This document shows positions 18,177-26,876 of a DNA stretch of 64,000 bases, piece by piece. This DNA comes from Caldanaerobius fijiensis DSM 17918 (GTDB lineage: Bacteria; Bacillota; Thermoanaerobacteria; Thermoanaerobacterales; Caldanaerobiaceae): assembly GCF_900129075.1 (NCBI RefSeq), contig NZ_FQVH01000006.1:1-64000 (forward strand). The letters run 5' to 3'. A model generated the notes under the pieces. The model worked only from the letters and a program-made list of their open reading frames with translations. It made no database searches and had not been told where the DNA came from. The position numbers and the translations under genes are program-made. The first letter of the stretch is position 1, and the number at the start of each line of letters is the position of its first letter.

Positions 18177-19046
18177 TTAACGCTCACCGGCATAGAATAC
18201 ATGTCTTGAACTGACGATAAAGACGATGGCAATAACGATGAATATGAAAACAAAGTACAAAAAGCCCAGCGCGGCTGCATAACCTAATTCCAATTTACTG
18301 AACGCAACTTCATTAATATATTGCATTATGTTATTATTTATGTCCGTAAATGAATCGATAATTGTAAAAATTATATTTATCAATATAACAGGTGAAATCA
18401 AAGGCAATGTTATTTTCCAGAACGACTCCCATTCTGTTGCACCATCACATCTGGCTGCCTCATACAAATTATCTGATATACCCTGTAATCCTGCCAAAAA
18501 CAGCACAATCTGAACACCCGAGCGCCAGAATATAAGCGTTAACCTGCTCAAAAAGGCGTTGACAATGTTTGTGGCAGTGGGGCCCAGATAAATAAATATC
18601 TGCTGAGGTATGCCTATGCCGTTTACCATCACCGTATTGTTTACACCGCCGTAAAGCAGCTGTTGCATAACGTAACCTGTTCCAAGAATAACAGGTAAAA
18701 AGAATACACCTCTAAAAAATCCTTTCGCCCTTATGTTATAATTTAACAATATTGCAATAAAAAGAGAAAATATTATTATCAATACAGTATTTATTATGGT
18801 ATCGTTTATGATGGTCAAAAACCGCGGCAAGAAATTTACATCCACCACAAAGGCGTTTATATAATTGGAGATTCCCGTAAACTTTACCCTCAAGTTGGAA
18901 ACTCCCTGTACCTCGCAAAAACTCAGCCACGCCGTGTGTAGAAGAGGATACAAGGAAAAAAGGATAAATCCGGCCAACCATGGCGATATAAAGAAATATC
19001 CATCTAAAACCTTCCTTTTTTCCAGCCCCATCTTCTTAATCTTCAT
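18177..19046 (-). CDS. CUT1 sugar ABC permease, MalF type
   Basis: A 289-residue permease with six or so helices and the ATPase-coupling EAA loop EAARCDGATEWESFWKITLP. It starts PWLAGFILFSLYPLL, as is usual for CUT1 permeases. The start is ATG at 19046, overlapping the TGA stop of the upstream glycosidase-like gene (TGATG), with GGAGGTGGC as ribosome site. It precedes the fused binding protein and is the likely partner of it. No ATPase gene is nearby. Confidence 0.88.
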   Translation of the reverse strand: MKIKKMGLEKRKVLDGYFFISPWLAGFILFSLYPLLHTAWLSFCEVQGVSNLRVKFTGISNYINAFVVDVNFLPRFLTIINDTIINTVLIIIFSLFIAILLNYNIRAKGFFRGVFFLPVILGTGYVMQQLLYGGVNNTVMVNGIGIPQQIFIYLGPTATNIVNAFLSRLTLIFWRSGVQIVLFLAGLQGISDNLYEAARCDGATEWESFWKITLPLISPVILINIIFTIIDSFTDINNNIMQYINEVAFSKLELGYAAALGFLYFVFIFIVIAIVFIVSSRHVFYAGER

Positions 19047-21229
19047 CACATGCCACCTCCAACTACCAGGTAATCATACCCTTTAATAGTACGGCCATCC
19101 ACCTCAACGTCGTTTTCGCTATAGTTTACATATACCTTTGCACCATTGCTGTACGTGGTAACATACAAATAATCGTTAACCTTCTTATGGTCAACCATAT
19201 ATTCCGACCATAATGGTTTAAGGTCCTCATTCATTTTCTTGTAATACTTTTCCGCATGAGCCACCCAATCGGTGTACTGTGAGCTAAATAACTCATTATA
19301 GTCTGTATACATCATTTCATTGGACGACCTATACGTCAGTTGATAATAAGGCATATAGCCGTATTCCACCAGCTTTAACAGTTGTGCTTTAGGATCATAG
19401 AACATATTAATAGGTGTACCTGAGTAAGGTATGGAGCCATGCACTACCATCTGATAGAAAGGAACGGCTTCGTCGCTGAAAAAATATCCTGAATCTTTTT
19501 CTGGTATGTCATAGAGCCTATCAGCGTACTTTAAAACATAAGCGTTTCCACCTTTTATGGCTGCAAAACCCAGCTTTTCTCTGACTTTATTTACCATCTT
19601 CATCCAATAACTGGCCGTCTGAGTTCGTGTAGAAGGATATCTATCGTTAAAATCATAGAAAAGAAAGTTTCCAAAACGTTCAAAGGTAATGCCATTCACT
19701 TTAAGCCTCAATAAATCAGGAAATATACTGTAATTAAAATAATCATAAACATATCCGGCGCTCTCTAAAAATCTGTTATTCCATATATTGGTAACAGGTA
19801 AAAATTTATTTGCCTGATACGCAATATTCTTTCGCGAAAATCCTCTGTAATCTGCATATATATCTACGTAATTATCCTGTAATGATATCTTTATTCCCAT
19901 TTTATATACATCGCTAATAAGCCTTTTTAACCCCTCTGTTCCACCCAACGCGCCATTCACAGGAAAATGCAGAGGATAGGATAGATAACCCCTAGCATTC
20001 CAGCCCACAAGGTTTACCTGTACATCACTTACACCCCTTTCCCTTATATCTTTTAGAATAGTGTCTGCCTGATCAAATGTAGTCATAGGTATAAATTTAT
20101 TCCTCAATAATTGATGTTCCTCTATACCCATAAACAGATCCAAACCCAGCGGCATATTGTCACCTTTTTTGATTACCTGTCTTAGCTCATGATGATCTAT
20201 CAGATATTGCCTGTAAGCATTAGCCATACCGCTATAATTAGCATACGGCCCTGTTAAAAATTTATATGTGACGCTTCGGTCGATTTTTAGCATATGTGGC
20301 TCTAACTTCTGGGTCAGTGAACCGTTTTGAAGCGCGCCCTGGTAGCTTCGCCTGTAGGTAAATTCTACCGATACCCTGTTTAAATTAACCTGATACCCGC
20401 TGGGAGAGTAATTTATTGTAGCATCATATTCGCCTTTTGTAACAATGCCCATAAAAGCATTATCACCATTTTTTAACCCAAATACGGGCAGCATAGCAAC
20501 TTCAGCCTTATTGTATTTATTCTCGTTTAAATTTATATCATCAGCGCCATAGATGTCTCCCTGATAATTCTTAAAGTACACAGGATGTGTCGACTTAAAG
20601 TATGAAATAGCCCCACTCCCATCAGGATAAAAAGCATAACCCTTATCTCTATCCGTCGCCGCCCCAAAATAAGGCAAAAGCTCTAATGTCACCAACCTTA
20701 AATTTCCGTATTCTTTTATATCCCTGGCCGGTATGTTTACGATAAAATCGTCTCCTTCAAGCTTGTATTCTATAGTGATTTTGAATTTTTGATCTACCAT
20801 ATCATAAGTCACTTTTACGCCGTTATCTATAGGTTGGGATGTGATTACAACTTTTTCAGTCGCTACACTGGCAGGCATGATATCAAGAGTCCTGGCCGCC
20901 GGATCAGCATATGTGATATTAAAAGCCGACTGGGTGTTTTTCAGTATATATTTATTTCCATTCACATCGCTGTCTTTTAAATTCTGAGGAAATCCCCATA
21001 TATATCCATTCCTCTTATCTTTAAGCAAAATTCCTCCATCGGTATTCCTGAAATAAAAGGCAATGTTAGATGACTCCGCAACCAGGTTATAACCATCAGG
21101 TATTTTATTAACCACAGTTCCTTTCTGTAGATTTTCCTGCGTAGTTGGTTCCGCTATAGCCTCTATGCCAAAGGAATTCACTGTTATAATCAGTAACAAA
21201 GATATTAAAATCATCAATAATCTTTTCAC
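19046..21229 (-). CDS. Secreted DUF5696-like protein, candidate glycoside hydrolase
   Basis: A 727-residue secreted protein of unknown activity, tentatively DUF5696-like. It has a signal peptide (about 1-24), an N-terminal beta-rich region (about 35-330), a probable TIM barrel (about 360-620, with VQVNLVGWNARGYLSYP, MGIKISLQDNYVDIY and ITFERFGNFLFYDFN) and a C-terminal beta domain (YVTTYSNGAKVYVNY). This order is typical of glycoside hydrolases, and Asp/Glu residues sit at strand ends, but no catalytic pair is proven. GTG at 21229 after GGGGGGAG is preferred over TTG at 21250. The gene lies between a Yip1-like gene and a sugar permease, which suggests it processes the imported glycan outside the cell. 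Confidence 0.65.
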   Translation of the reverse strand: MKRLLMILISLLLIITVNSFGIEAIAEPTTQENLQKGTVVNKIPDGYNLVAESSNIAFYFRNTDGGILLKDKRNGYIWGFPQNLKDSDVNGNKYILKNTQSAFNITYADPAARTLDIMPASVATEKVVITSQPIDNGVKVTYDMVDQKFKITIEYKLEGDDFIVNIPARDIKEYGNLRLVTLELLPYFGAATDRDKGYAFYPDGSGAISYFKSTHPVYFKNYQGDIYGADDINLNENKYNKAEVAMLPVFGLKNGDNAFMGIVTKGEYDATINYSPSGYQVNLNRVSVEFTYRRSYQGALQNGSLTQKLEPHMLKIDRSVTYKFLTGPYANYSGMANAYRQYLIDHHELRQVIKKGDNMPLGLDLFMGIEEHQLLRNKFIPMTTFDQADTILKDIRERGVSDVQVNLVGWNARGYLSYPLHFPVNGALGGTEGLKRLISDVYKMGIKISLQDNYVDIYADYRGFSRKNIAYQANKFLPVTNIWNNRFLESAGYVYDYFNYSIFPDLLRLKVNGITFERFGNFLFYDFNDRYPSTRTQTASYWMKMVNKVREKLGFAAIKGGNAYVLKYADRLYDIPEKDSGYFFSDEAVPFYQMVVHGSIPYSGTPINMFYDPKAQLLKLVEYGYMPYYQLTYRSSNEMMYTDYNELFSSQYTDWVAHAEKYYKKMNEDLKPLWSEYMVDHKKVNDYLYVTTYSNGAKVYVNYSENDVEVDGRTIKGYDYLVVGGGM

Positions 21230-21246
21230 TTTTCTCCCCCCTCGCG

Positions 21247-21861
21247 TCAACTTAACGTGAGTATCTTTATTTCCATAAATATCTGCAGCAAAAACTCATA
21301 TATATTTCTCGTAAGCACATAAAACAGTCCACCCACCGCCCACAGTATCAGCATACTAAACAAAGCAAGAATACAAATCTTAAGCGTATCTATAAAGCTG
21401 TAGTCATTAAGATCCCTTACCTGCATAAAAAACAATATTAAAACCCATGCCCAGATAACTTCCTGTAAAAAAGTATATAACCCGGCATCTGTAGTACTCA
21501 TAACGTGTGATAATATGCTAACGGGTATTGTAAGTATTATATATGGCAACATGGAATAAGCTGTAGCCACAAACACCTCACCTATATGGGATTCGCCATT
21601 CATTATGGTCGTCAAGGCATAACACGCAATTACCCAGGAAATAAGCGGCAATAGCATGCGGACTATTTCCAGATAAAAATTGGCCTCTCTAGGAAGTATC
21701 GACGCCAGCGGATAATGTGTAATAAAAATCTGTGCAATCCTTACAATACATACTAAAGCGTATAGAATAAATGCTTCAATATAATTTACGCCTTTTTTTA
21801 ACCTAAAATAGCCTTCTGTAGGGAAAAATAGCATTACCAGCACGTTTTGTGCAAATCTCAA
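21247..21861 (-). CDS. Yip1-like multi-pass membrane protein
   Basis: A 204-residue membrane protein with about five helices, resembling bacterial Yip1 domain proteins. The start is placed at TTG 21861: AGGAGGGAGG lies eight bases upstream, and TTGA overlaps the TGA stop of the NHL gene by four bases, so translation is coupled. A longer upstream reading frame (to 21963) would run deep into the NHL gene and encode unlikely cytosolic sequence. Its role is unknown. It is sandwiched between the NHL/TPR protein and the glycosidase-like protein, which suggests a membrane partner of the two. Confidence 0.65.
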   Translation of the reverse strand: MRFAQNVLVMLFFPTEGYFRLKKGVNYIEAFILYALVCIVRIAQIFITHYPLASILPREANFYLEIVRMLLPLISWVIACYALTTIMNGESHIGEVFVATAYSMLPYIILTIPVSILSHVMSTTDAGLYTFLQEVIWAWVLILFFMQVRDLNDYSFIDTLKICILALFSMLILWAVGGLFYVLTRNIYEFLLQIFMEIKILTLS

Positions 21862-23294
21862 TTCCTGATCCTCCCTCCTATGATCATATTGGCTTTCCTT
21901 CTGAGTATTGCCACAGCTTTTAATATGAGGTAGATTAATAAAACAACAATCAATACGACCCATCCAAAGTATTGCCTATATATCTGATGGCGGTACTCAT
22001 CAAACGCCAGTGAATAACCGGCTTTATCCTCCCCTTTTAGATATTCTTTCATGCTTTCCCGCCACTTCCCTTCTTTATACAAAGCCTTTCCTATCTGCCT
22101 GTGAGCCAGCAAATAATTGGAATCTATCTTCAGGACATCCCTCCACAGCGTTGCCGCTTGCTGATATTTGCCATTATAATACATCTCTACTGCATTATGT
22201 ACCATACTCATAAACCTTGTTGGTTGAAATATCTGTATATTGTTTCGATCCCTATCCAATACATAGAGTAAACCATCTTTGTCGACATCTATCGCTGAGG
22301 GATACTCAAAAAGTCCTCTTCTCTCACCCTGACCGCCGAAAACACATAAAAGATTTCCCTCTTGATCATACTGATAAATTCTTCTGGCCGATGCGTCTAC
22401 TGCGCTTATAACCTTTTTGTCATCAACTGTTATACCTGTAAAATACGGCGTGTTCTGTGTCCATGATTCAGGTAACCAGTCCTCACCAAAAGATTTACCT
22501 GTGACGAAGGTGTTTACGCCCAGCGCATTTATCTTTTTAATCTGATCACTGTTGCTTAAAACCGTTGTGGTATACATATATCCTTCATCATCTAAAAAGA
22601 TATCTGTAAAATATGGAGGGACCACCTTTGATAGCTGCGCCTTTTGTTCCGGCGTCGCAAAGAATCTAACAAGGGTATTTATTAAACTAAACGCCACCTT
22701 ATTTGTTCCCACATAACCCCTGAAATTATTGAGGCCATCAATAGTTATCACGCCGTGGTAGTCATTTTCATTTAATACATTAAGGTAACCTCTTGCGTCC
22801 ACCACCACTTTCCTGGGTTTAAAGGGATATTTGTTGTCCAGTAATTTCGAAGCAGGTCTGACAAATTCTTCGACAAAATTGCCATTTGGATCTAGATGAA
22901 CAATACGGCCATTGCCTGTATCAGCCACAAATATATCACCGTTTTTATTAACAAAAACGCCTTTAGGCCCATTAAATGGCTTATCTTTTGGCCCCTTAAA
23001 TACACCAAGGACATACCCGTCTTTTTCCAGTTTTACAATTCTGTTATTTCCTGTATCTGCCACATATAAAATCCCGTTCTGATCCACAAAAATGTCTTCC
23101 GGTTTATTAAAACCCACAGCCCCGCCATCGAGGTTAATGATAACGCTCTGTACGTCATAGGCTTTAGGTATAGGCACTCTTCTGCCATCCAGATTCAGCG
23201 TGTAGTCAATATCTTCAGCATAAGCAGGCAAAGCAGCAGAAATCAATGTAAAAACTATAACAATAAATGCCCACATTTTTTTAATATGCAACAT
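21858..23294 (-). CDS. Secreted NHL-repeat and TPR protein with C-terminal membrane anchor
   Basis: A 478-residue protein with a signal peptide (to about residue 26, PAYA), an NHL-type beta-propeller (for example DIFVDQNGILYVADTGNNRI, GVFVNKNGDIFVADTGNGRI and AIDVDKDGLLYVLDRDRNNI), two TPR-like helices (about 370-430) and a membrane helix near the C-terminus (VVLIVVLLIYLILKAV). The propeller should face outside. ATG at 23294 is chosen because GGGAGGG lies six bases upstream. Propellers of this kind bind proteins or glycans; enzymatic activity is not evident. Confidence 0.72.
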   Translation of the reverse strand: MLHIKKMWAFIVIVFTLISAALPAYAEDIDYTLNLDGRRVPIPKAYDVQSVIINLDGGAVGFNKPEDIFVDQNGILYVADTGNNRIVKLEKDGYVLGVFKGPKDKPFNGPKGVFVNKNGDIFVADTGNGRIVHLDPNGNFVEEFVRPASKLLDNKYPFKPRKVVVDARGYLNVLNENDYHGVITIDGLNNFRGYVGTNKVAFSLINTLVRFFATPEQKAQLSKVVPPYFTDIFLDDEGYMYTTTVLSNSDQIKKINALGVNTFVTGKSFGEDWLPESWTQNTPYFTGITVDDKKVISAVDASARRIYQYDQEGNLLCVFGGQGERRGLFEYPSAIDVDKDGLLYVLDRDRNNIQIFQPTRFMSMVHNAVEMYYNGKYQQAATLWRDVLKIDSNYLLAHRQIGKALYKEGKWRESMKEYLKGEDKAGYSLAFDEYRHQIYRQYFGWVVLIVVLLIYLILKAVAILRRKANMIIGGRIRN

Positions 23295-23312
23295 AAATTG
23301 CCCTCCCATCCG

Positions 23313-24158
23313 TCAGGACTTTATACCTGAGTATATCATTGTATCCATAACCTTTTTCTGCATGATCACAAATATGATGATTGTAGGCATAGTCATTAAA
23401 AACGTAGCTGCAGCCATAGCACCCGATCGGGCTATGCTTGTACCTATAGTCTGGATAGCCAGTGTCAGATTTTTCATCTGTTCCGATGTGGTAAATACCA
23501 GCGGGCTGAAATAATCGTTCCAGTTGGACACGAAAGAAAACACAATAAGGGTAGACCATGCCGGTTTGCATGTAGGCATAACCACCTTCCAGAATATCTC
23601 CCATTCGTTAGCGCCATCTATGCGGGCTGCTTCTATTAATGAATCAGGAATCTGGTCGATAAATTGTTTCATTAAGAATATATTGTAGGCCACAGCGATT
23701 TTTGGAAGGATTAAAGCCCAGTATGTATTTACAAGCCCCATTTTGGATATCAAAAGATATGTAGGTATCTGCGTAACCTGTGGCGAGAACATAAGGGCTG
23801 CAATAATGATATTAAACATAGTGTTGGCACCTGGAAGCTTAAATTTTGATAGTGCATAAGCACCAAAACTACTTATTATAAGGGTTCCCAGCACTGTTGC
23901 TGTAGTTGTAAAAAGACTGTTGAACAAATACCTGGAAAATGGCACTGTAAAGCTGCTCAAAGCCGTAAGAAGATCGTAAAAATTCCTCAACGTAGGCCTT
24001 CGCACAAAAAATTCAGGAGGGAACAAAAAGAGTTCGTCCATGGGTTTAAAAGCAGTTGAAATCATGTAAACAATAGGCAACATCGTAAAACAAACCAGTG
24101 CGCCCATGAAAATATACGTAAATACCCATCCCGGTGTAAGTCTTGGTTTGCGAAACAT
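23313..24158 (-). CDS. CUT1 sugar ABC permease, MalG type
   Basis: A 281-residue permease with the coupling loop EAARIDGANEWEIFWKVVMP and the MalG-type C-terminus QKKVMDTMIYSGIKS. ATG at 24158 follows AAAGGAG by eight bases and removes ten residues from the longest possible frame. It overlaps nothing and sits 26 bp after the MalF-type gene, with which it most likely forms a channel. Confidence 0.88.
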   Translation of the reverse strand: MFRKPRLTPGWVFTYIFMGALVCFTMLPIVYMISTAFKPMDELFLFPPEFFVRRPTLRNFYDLLTALSSFTVPFSRYLFNSLFTTTATVLGTLIISSFGAYALSKFKLPGANTMFNIIIAALMFSPQVTQIPTYLLISKMGLVNTYWALILPKIAVAYNIFLMKQFIDQIPDSLIEAARIDGANEWEIFWKVVMPTCKPAWSTLIVFSFVSNWNDYFSPLVFTTSEQMKNLTLAIQTIGTSIARSGAMAAATFLMTMPTIIIFVIMQKKVMDTMIYSGIKS

Positions 24159-24184
24159 ACATCTCACTCCTTTCCCATATGCCT

Positions 24185-25132
24185 TCACAGTTCATCTTTA
24201 GATGAGAATACTCTCATGCAAATTCGGCCCAGCAAGAAGGTAACTATAAACAGAAACATAGCTATAGCTGAAGCATATCCCATTTCAAACCTTATAAACG
24301 CATAATCAAACAAATGAGCCACAATGGTGTGAGCTGCGTAATCAGGGCTGGGCATTCCCGCCACAGATACGGCAATATCAAAAACGCCAAAAGAACCCAC
24401 AATGGCGTTGACGGCGCCAAAGAGTAATTGAGGTTTCATCATAGGCAGTGTAATAAACCACAGTTCCTGAAAACGACTTTTTATACCATCTATTATCCCT
24501 GCTTCATACAGTTCCTGAGGTACATTTTGTAATCCTGCTAAAAACACCAAAAATCCTGTACCCATACTCATCCACAGAGATATAATCATGACCACGGGCA
24601 GGATGGTTTTTGGATTTGTAGTCCACATAATGGGCTCTGTTATAATTCCCAAATTCATCAAAATATTGTTGATAAAACCGTATCTATCGTTAGAAAAGAA
24701 ATAAAGCCATACAGTAGACATCGCTATACCGCTGGTGATAGAAGGCGCATAAAACGCCAGAGCAAAACCCGTCTTGAACTTCAGCTGGTTTATGACCCAT
24801 GCCATTACAAAGGACAGCAGATAACCTATGGGACCCACGATCAGTGAAAACAAAAACGTATTCTTTAATGCGATCAAAAATACGTCATCGTCAGTAAACA
24901 GCAGCTTATAATTGGTTATGCCAATCCAGCGGGCAGGCTGGAGGAGATTGTAGTAGGTAAAACTCAGTCTCATGGCATCAAAAACAGGCAATACCGTAAA
25001 AACGATAAACAGGATCAAAAACGGTGCTAAAAAAAAGTATCCTGCTTTATTTCTATTAGCCTCTTTTAGCATGTGGCGAAAATTAACCTTCCATGCAGGT
25101 ATCAAAATATTTCCCTTGGTTTGAACCCCCAT
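24185..25132 (-). CDS. CUT1 sugar ABC permease, MalF type
   Basis: A 315-residue permease with an N-terminal cytosolic arm, FFLAPFLILFIVFTVLP as first helix and the coupling loop EAGIIDGIKSRFQELWFITLP. ATG start after GGAGAGGTG. It is 77 bp downstream of the SBP1 gene; that gap carries a strong hairpin that may reduce permease expression relative to the binding protein. Confidence 0.88.
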   Translation of the reverse strand: MGVQTKGNILIPAWKVNFRHMLKEANRNKAGYFFLAPFLILFIVFTVLPVFDAMRLSFTYYNLLQPARWIGITNYKLLFTDDDVFLIALKNTFLFSLIVGPIGYLLSFVMAWVINQLKFKTGFALAFYAPSITSGIAMSTVWLYFFSNDRYGFINNILMNLGIITEPIMWTTNPKTILPVVMIISLWMSMGTGFLVFLAGLQNVPQELYEAGIIDGIKSRFQELWFITLPMMKPQLLFGAVNAIVGSFGVFDIAVSVAGMPSPDYAAHTIVAHLFDYAFIRFEMGYASAIAMFLFIVTFLLGRICMRVFSSKDEL

Positions 25133-25157
25133 CTAATTCACCTCTCCTCTAATGGAT

Positions 25158-25190
25158 AATGGTAAGCCTGAACAAGTCAGGCTTACCATT
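25158..25190 (-). other. Intergenic hairpin after SBP1
   Basis: A perfect 14-bp stem (25158-25171 with 25177-25190) with a five-base loop lies between the SBP1 stop and the next permease. There is no T run after it on the minus strand, so it looks like an mRNA-stabilising or attenuating hairpin rather than a full terminator, comparable in position to the malE-malF structure. A homologous copy follows SBP2. Confidence 0.65.
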
Positions 25191-25209
25191 TATTTATATC
25201 AGCTCATTA

Positions 25210-26619
25210 TCATCTCTCGTATATGGGCTTTGCCAATTCAGCATCTATCTTTTTCTTTACGTCATCCAGTAATGCCTTGGGATCGCCTTTGCCTTGATAA
25301 GCCTTTTCTTTCGCATCCCACAATAAATTCCATAAGGTCTGCCCCACTGGTGTAACAGGCCTATAGTGATTCTTTGGAAGCAATTCTTTCACAAATACCT
25401 GATATCTGGGATCCCAATTGTTTACATAAGCTTCATTCACCGAAGGCATAGCTGAGAGCTGATTGCCATTAGCATCAAAATTTTTCAGTACCGACATCTG
25501 GCCTTCTTTACCGGTAGCCCATTTAATAAATTCCCACGCTGCATCCCTATGTTTTGCGCCTTTAGGTATCGCCATGGAAAATCCACCACCCCATGAAGCT
25601 GAGTCCACGCCAGGGACGGTCGGGAAAGGAGCCGTATCCCACTCAAAAGACACTTTATTTTTAGGATCCACCAGTGAAGGTATAGCAAAATTGCCATTAT
25701 ACATCATTGCTAATCTTCCCGATGAAAATGCATCTCTTGTTAATTTCAGTTGACCTGGCATTTGATTTACCTTGTCATAACCATATTTTTTAGCGTACCC
25801 TACTGCCCACTCCAAGGCCTTCACGAGATTAGGATCATTGGGCGTAAGATTCCCTTTATCATCAATAAATTTACCACCAAAGCGAAAACCAATATCATAT
25901 ATTGATCCACCTGATTGATCCCACCATGGCACGTATCCCAGTTGTGTATAATTTCCATTAGCGTCTTTCACCGTCAATTTCTCAGCCATCTGATCCAGTT
26001 CATCTATAGTCTTGGGAGGACTGCTAGGATCCAAGCCCGCCTTCTTAAAAAGCGTCTTATTGTAGAAAAGCCCACGAGCATCGGTGATATATGGCATGGC
26101 ATACTGTTTACCGTTAAATATAGTTTCATCCCAACACGCTTTATAGTAATCATCAGCATTTATGCCATCCCTTTTCACGAGATCGGATATATCCTCAATA
26201 AGACCCTTTGCTGCCCATTCTCCAACAGCAAACCTATCAATATACAGCACATCCGGAGGGCTTCCACCTGCAATAGCAGCCGTGATCTTTTTGTCAAAAC
26301 CTGTAACCCCATCGCCATTGGGCATAATGACCAACTTTACCTGAACATTCTTGTGTGTTTTATTAAAGGTATCCACAAGAGTTGCTTTAAGGTGATTCAT
26401 GTAATTAACGCCCCAATCAGAATGCCAGAAAGTCACCTCAGTTACTTCACTCGTATTGGTGTTTTTGGTCTCCTGTGAAGCGCCTTGAGAGCTTTTATTC
26501 TTTTCACCACTTGATGTCGTCTGCTTTGTGTTTTTGCTGCCACATCCCGAAAGCAATAATGCACCTATCATCGCAATAATCATAATAATGCTAAAAAGCC
26601 TTCTTACATTTGACATCAT
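25210..26619 (-). CDS. Sugar ABC transporter solute-binding lipoprotein (SBP1)
   Basis: A 469-residue extracellular receptor. It has a lipoprotein signal with LLLSGCG, Cys about 26, then a Ser/Thr-rich linker and a family 1 binding domain (VTEVTFWHSDW, GGSPPDVLYIDRF, AWEFIKWATGKEGQ). It is a tandem paralogue of SBP2: the signal peptide and the last 27 residues are almost identical, while the ligand-binding lobes differ. ATG start after GAGGGGGTT. It should deliver sugar to the MalF/MalG-type pair downstream. Ligand unknown. Confidence 0.9.
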   Translation of the reverse strand: MMSNVRRLFSIIMIIAMIGALLLSGCGSKNTKQTTSSGEKNKSSQGASQETKNTNTSEVTEVTFWHSDWGVNYMNHLKATLVDTFNKTHKNVQVKLVIMPNGDGVTGFDKKITAAIAGGSPPDVLYIDRFAVGEWAAKGLIEDISDLVKRDGINADDYYKACWDETIFNGKQYAMPYITDARGLFYNKTLFKKAGLDPSSPPKTIDELDQMAEKLTVKDANGNYTQLGYVPWWDQSGGSIYDIGFRFGGKFIDDKGNLTPNDPNLVKALEWAVGYAKKYGYDKVNQMPGQLKLTRDAFSSGRLAMMYNGNFAIPSLVDPKNKVSFEWDTAPFPTVPGVDSASWGGGFSMAIPKGAKHRDAAWEFIKWATGKEGQMSVLKNFDANGNQLSAMPSVNEAYVNNWDPRYQVFVKELLPKNHYRPVTPVGQTLWNLLWDAKEKAYQGKGDPKALLDDVKKKIDAELAKPIYER

Positions 26620-26707
26620 TGTAACCCCCTCTTTAAATATTCATTTTGAATTATTATTAAAAAATATTTAATAAATTTATTGACTTGATATCCCTTTCGA
26701 AATTAAG

Positions 26708-26827
26708 TTATTTTACTATACCCGATCTCTCTATTCTTCTCATAACATACATGATTATATTCTAATAAGTCCCAAAACTGCCACCTCCATCAATCATGGT
26801 AACATCCTCCAACTCGTAAGGTAAACC
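26708..26827 (-). pseudogene. Relic of a MalG-type sugar permease
   Basis: On the minus strand, 40 in-frame codons read GLPYELEDVTMIDGG, then GSFGTY-stop-NIIM, then MRRIERSGIVK-stop. This matches two separated parts of the intact permease at 28366-29337 (GLPYELEEAAIIDGC, SSFRIYWNIIM and MKGIERSGIVG). A Trp codon became TAG and about 85 residues between NIIM and the C-terminal tail are missing. The similarity continues through the spacer to SBP1. It is what remains of the second permease copy after duplication of a permease-SBP unit. Confidence 0.85.
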
Positions 26828-26846
26828 CGAACAGGTCAGGCTTACC
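26820..26846 (-). other. Intergenic hairpin after SBP2
   Basis: An 11-bp stem (26820-26830 with 26836-26846). Compared with the hairpin after SBP1 there are two differences, and both become G-U wobble pairs only when read as minus-strand RNA, which supports an RNA function on that strand. Its 3' arm coincides with the first codons of the permease relic, so the duplication or deletion junction probably formed at the shared GGTTTACC-like sequence. Confidence 0.6.
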
Positions 26847-26876
26847 ATGCAAAGATTCATCTTAAAATATTCATTA

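Noticed and set aside
21862-21963. Longer N-terminus for the Yip1-like protein
   Set aside because: It overlaps the NHL gene by over 100 bp, lacks a ribosome site and adds unlikely residues; TTG at 21861 has a strong site and a coupled overlap.
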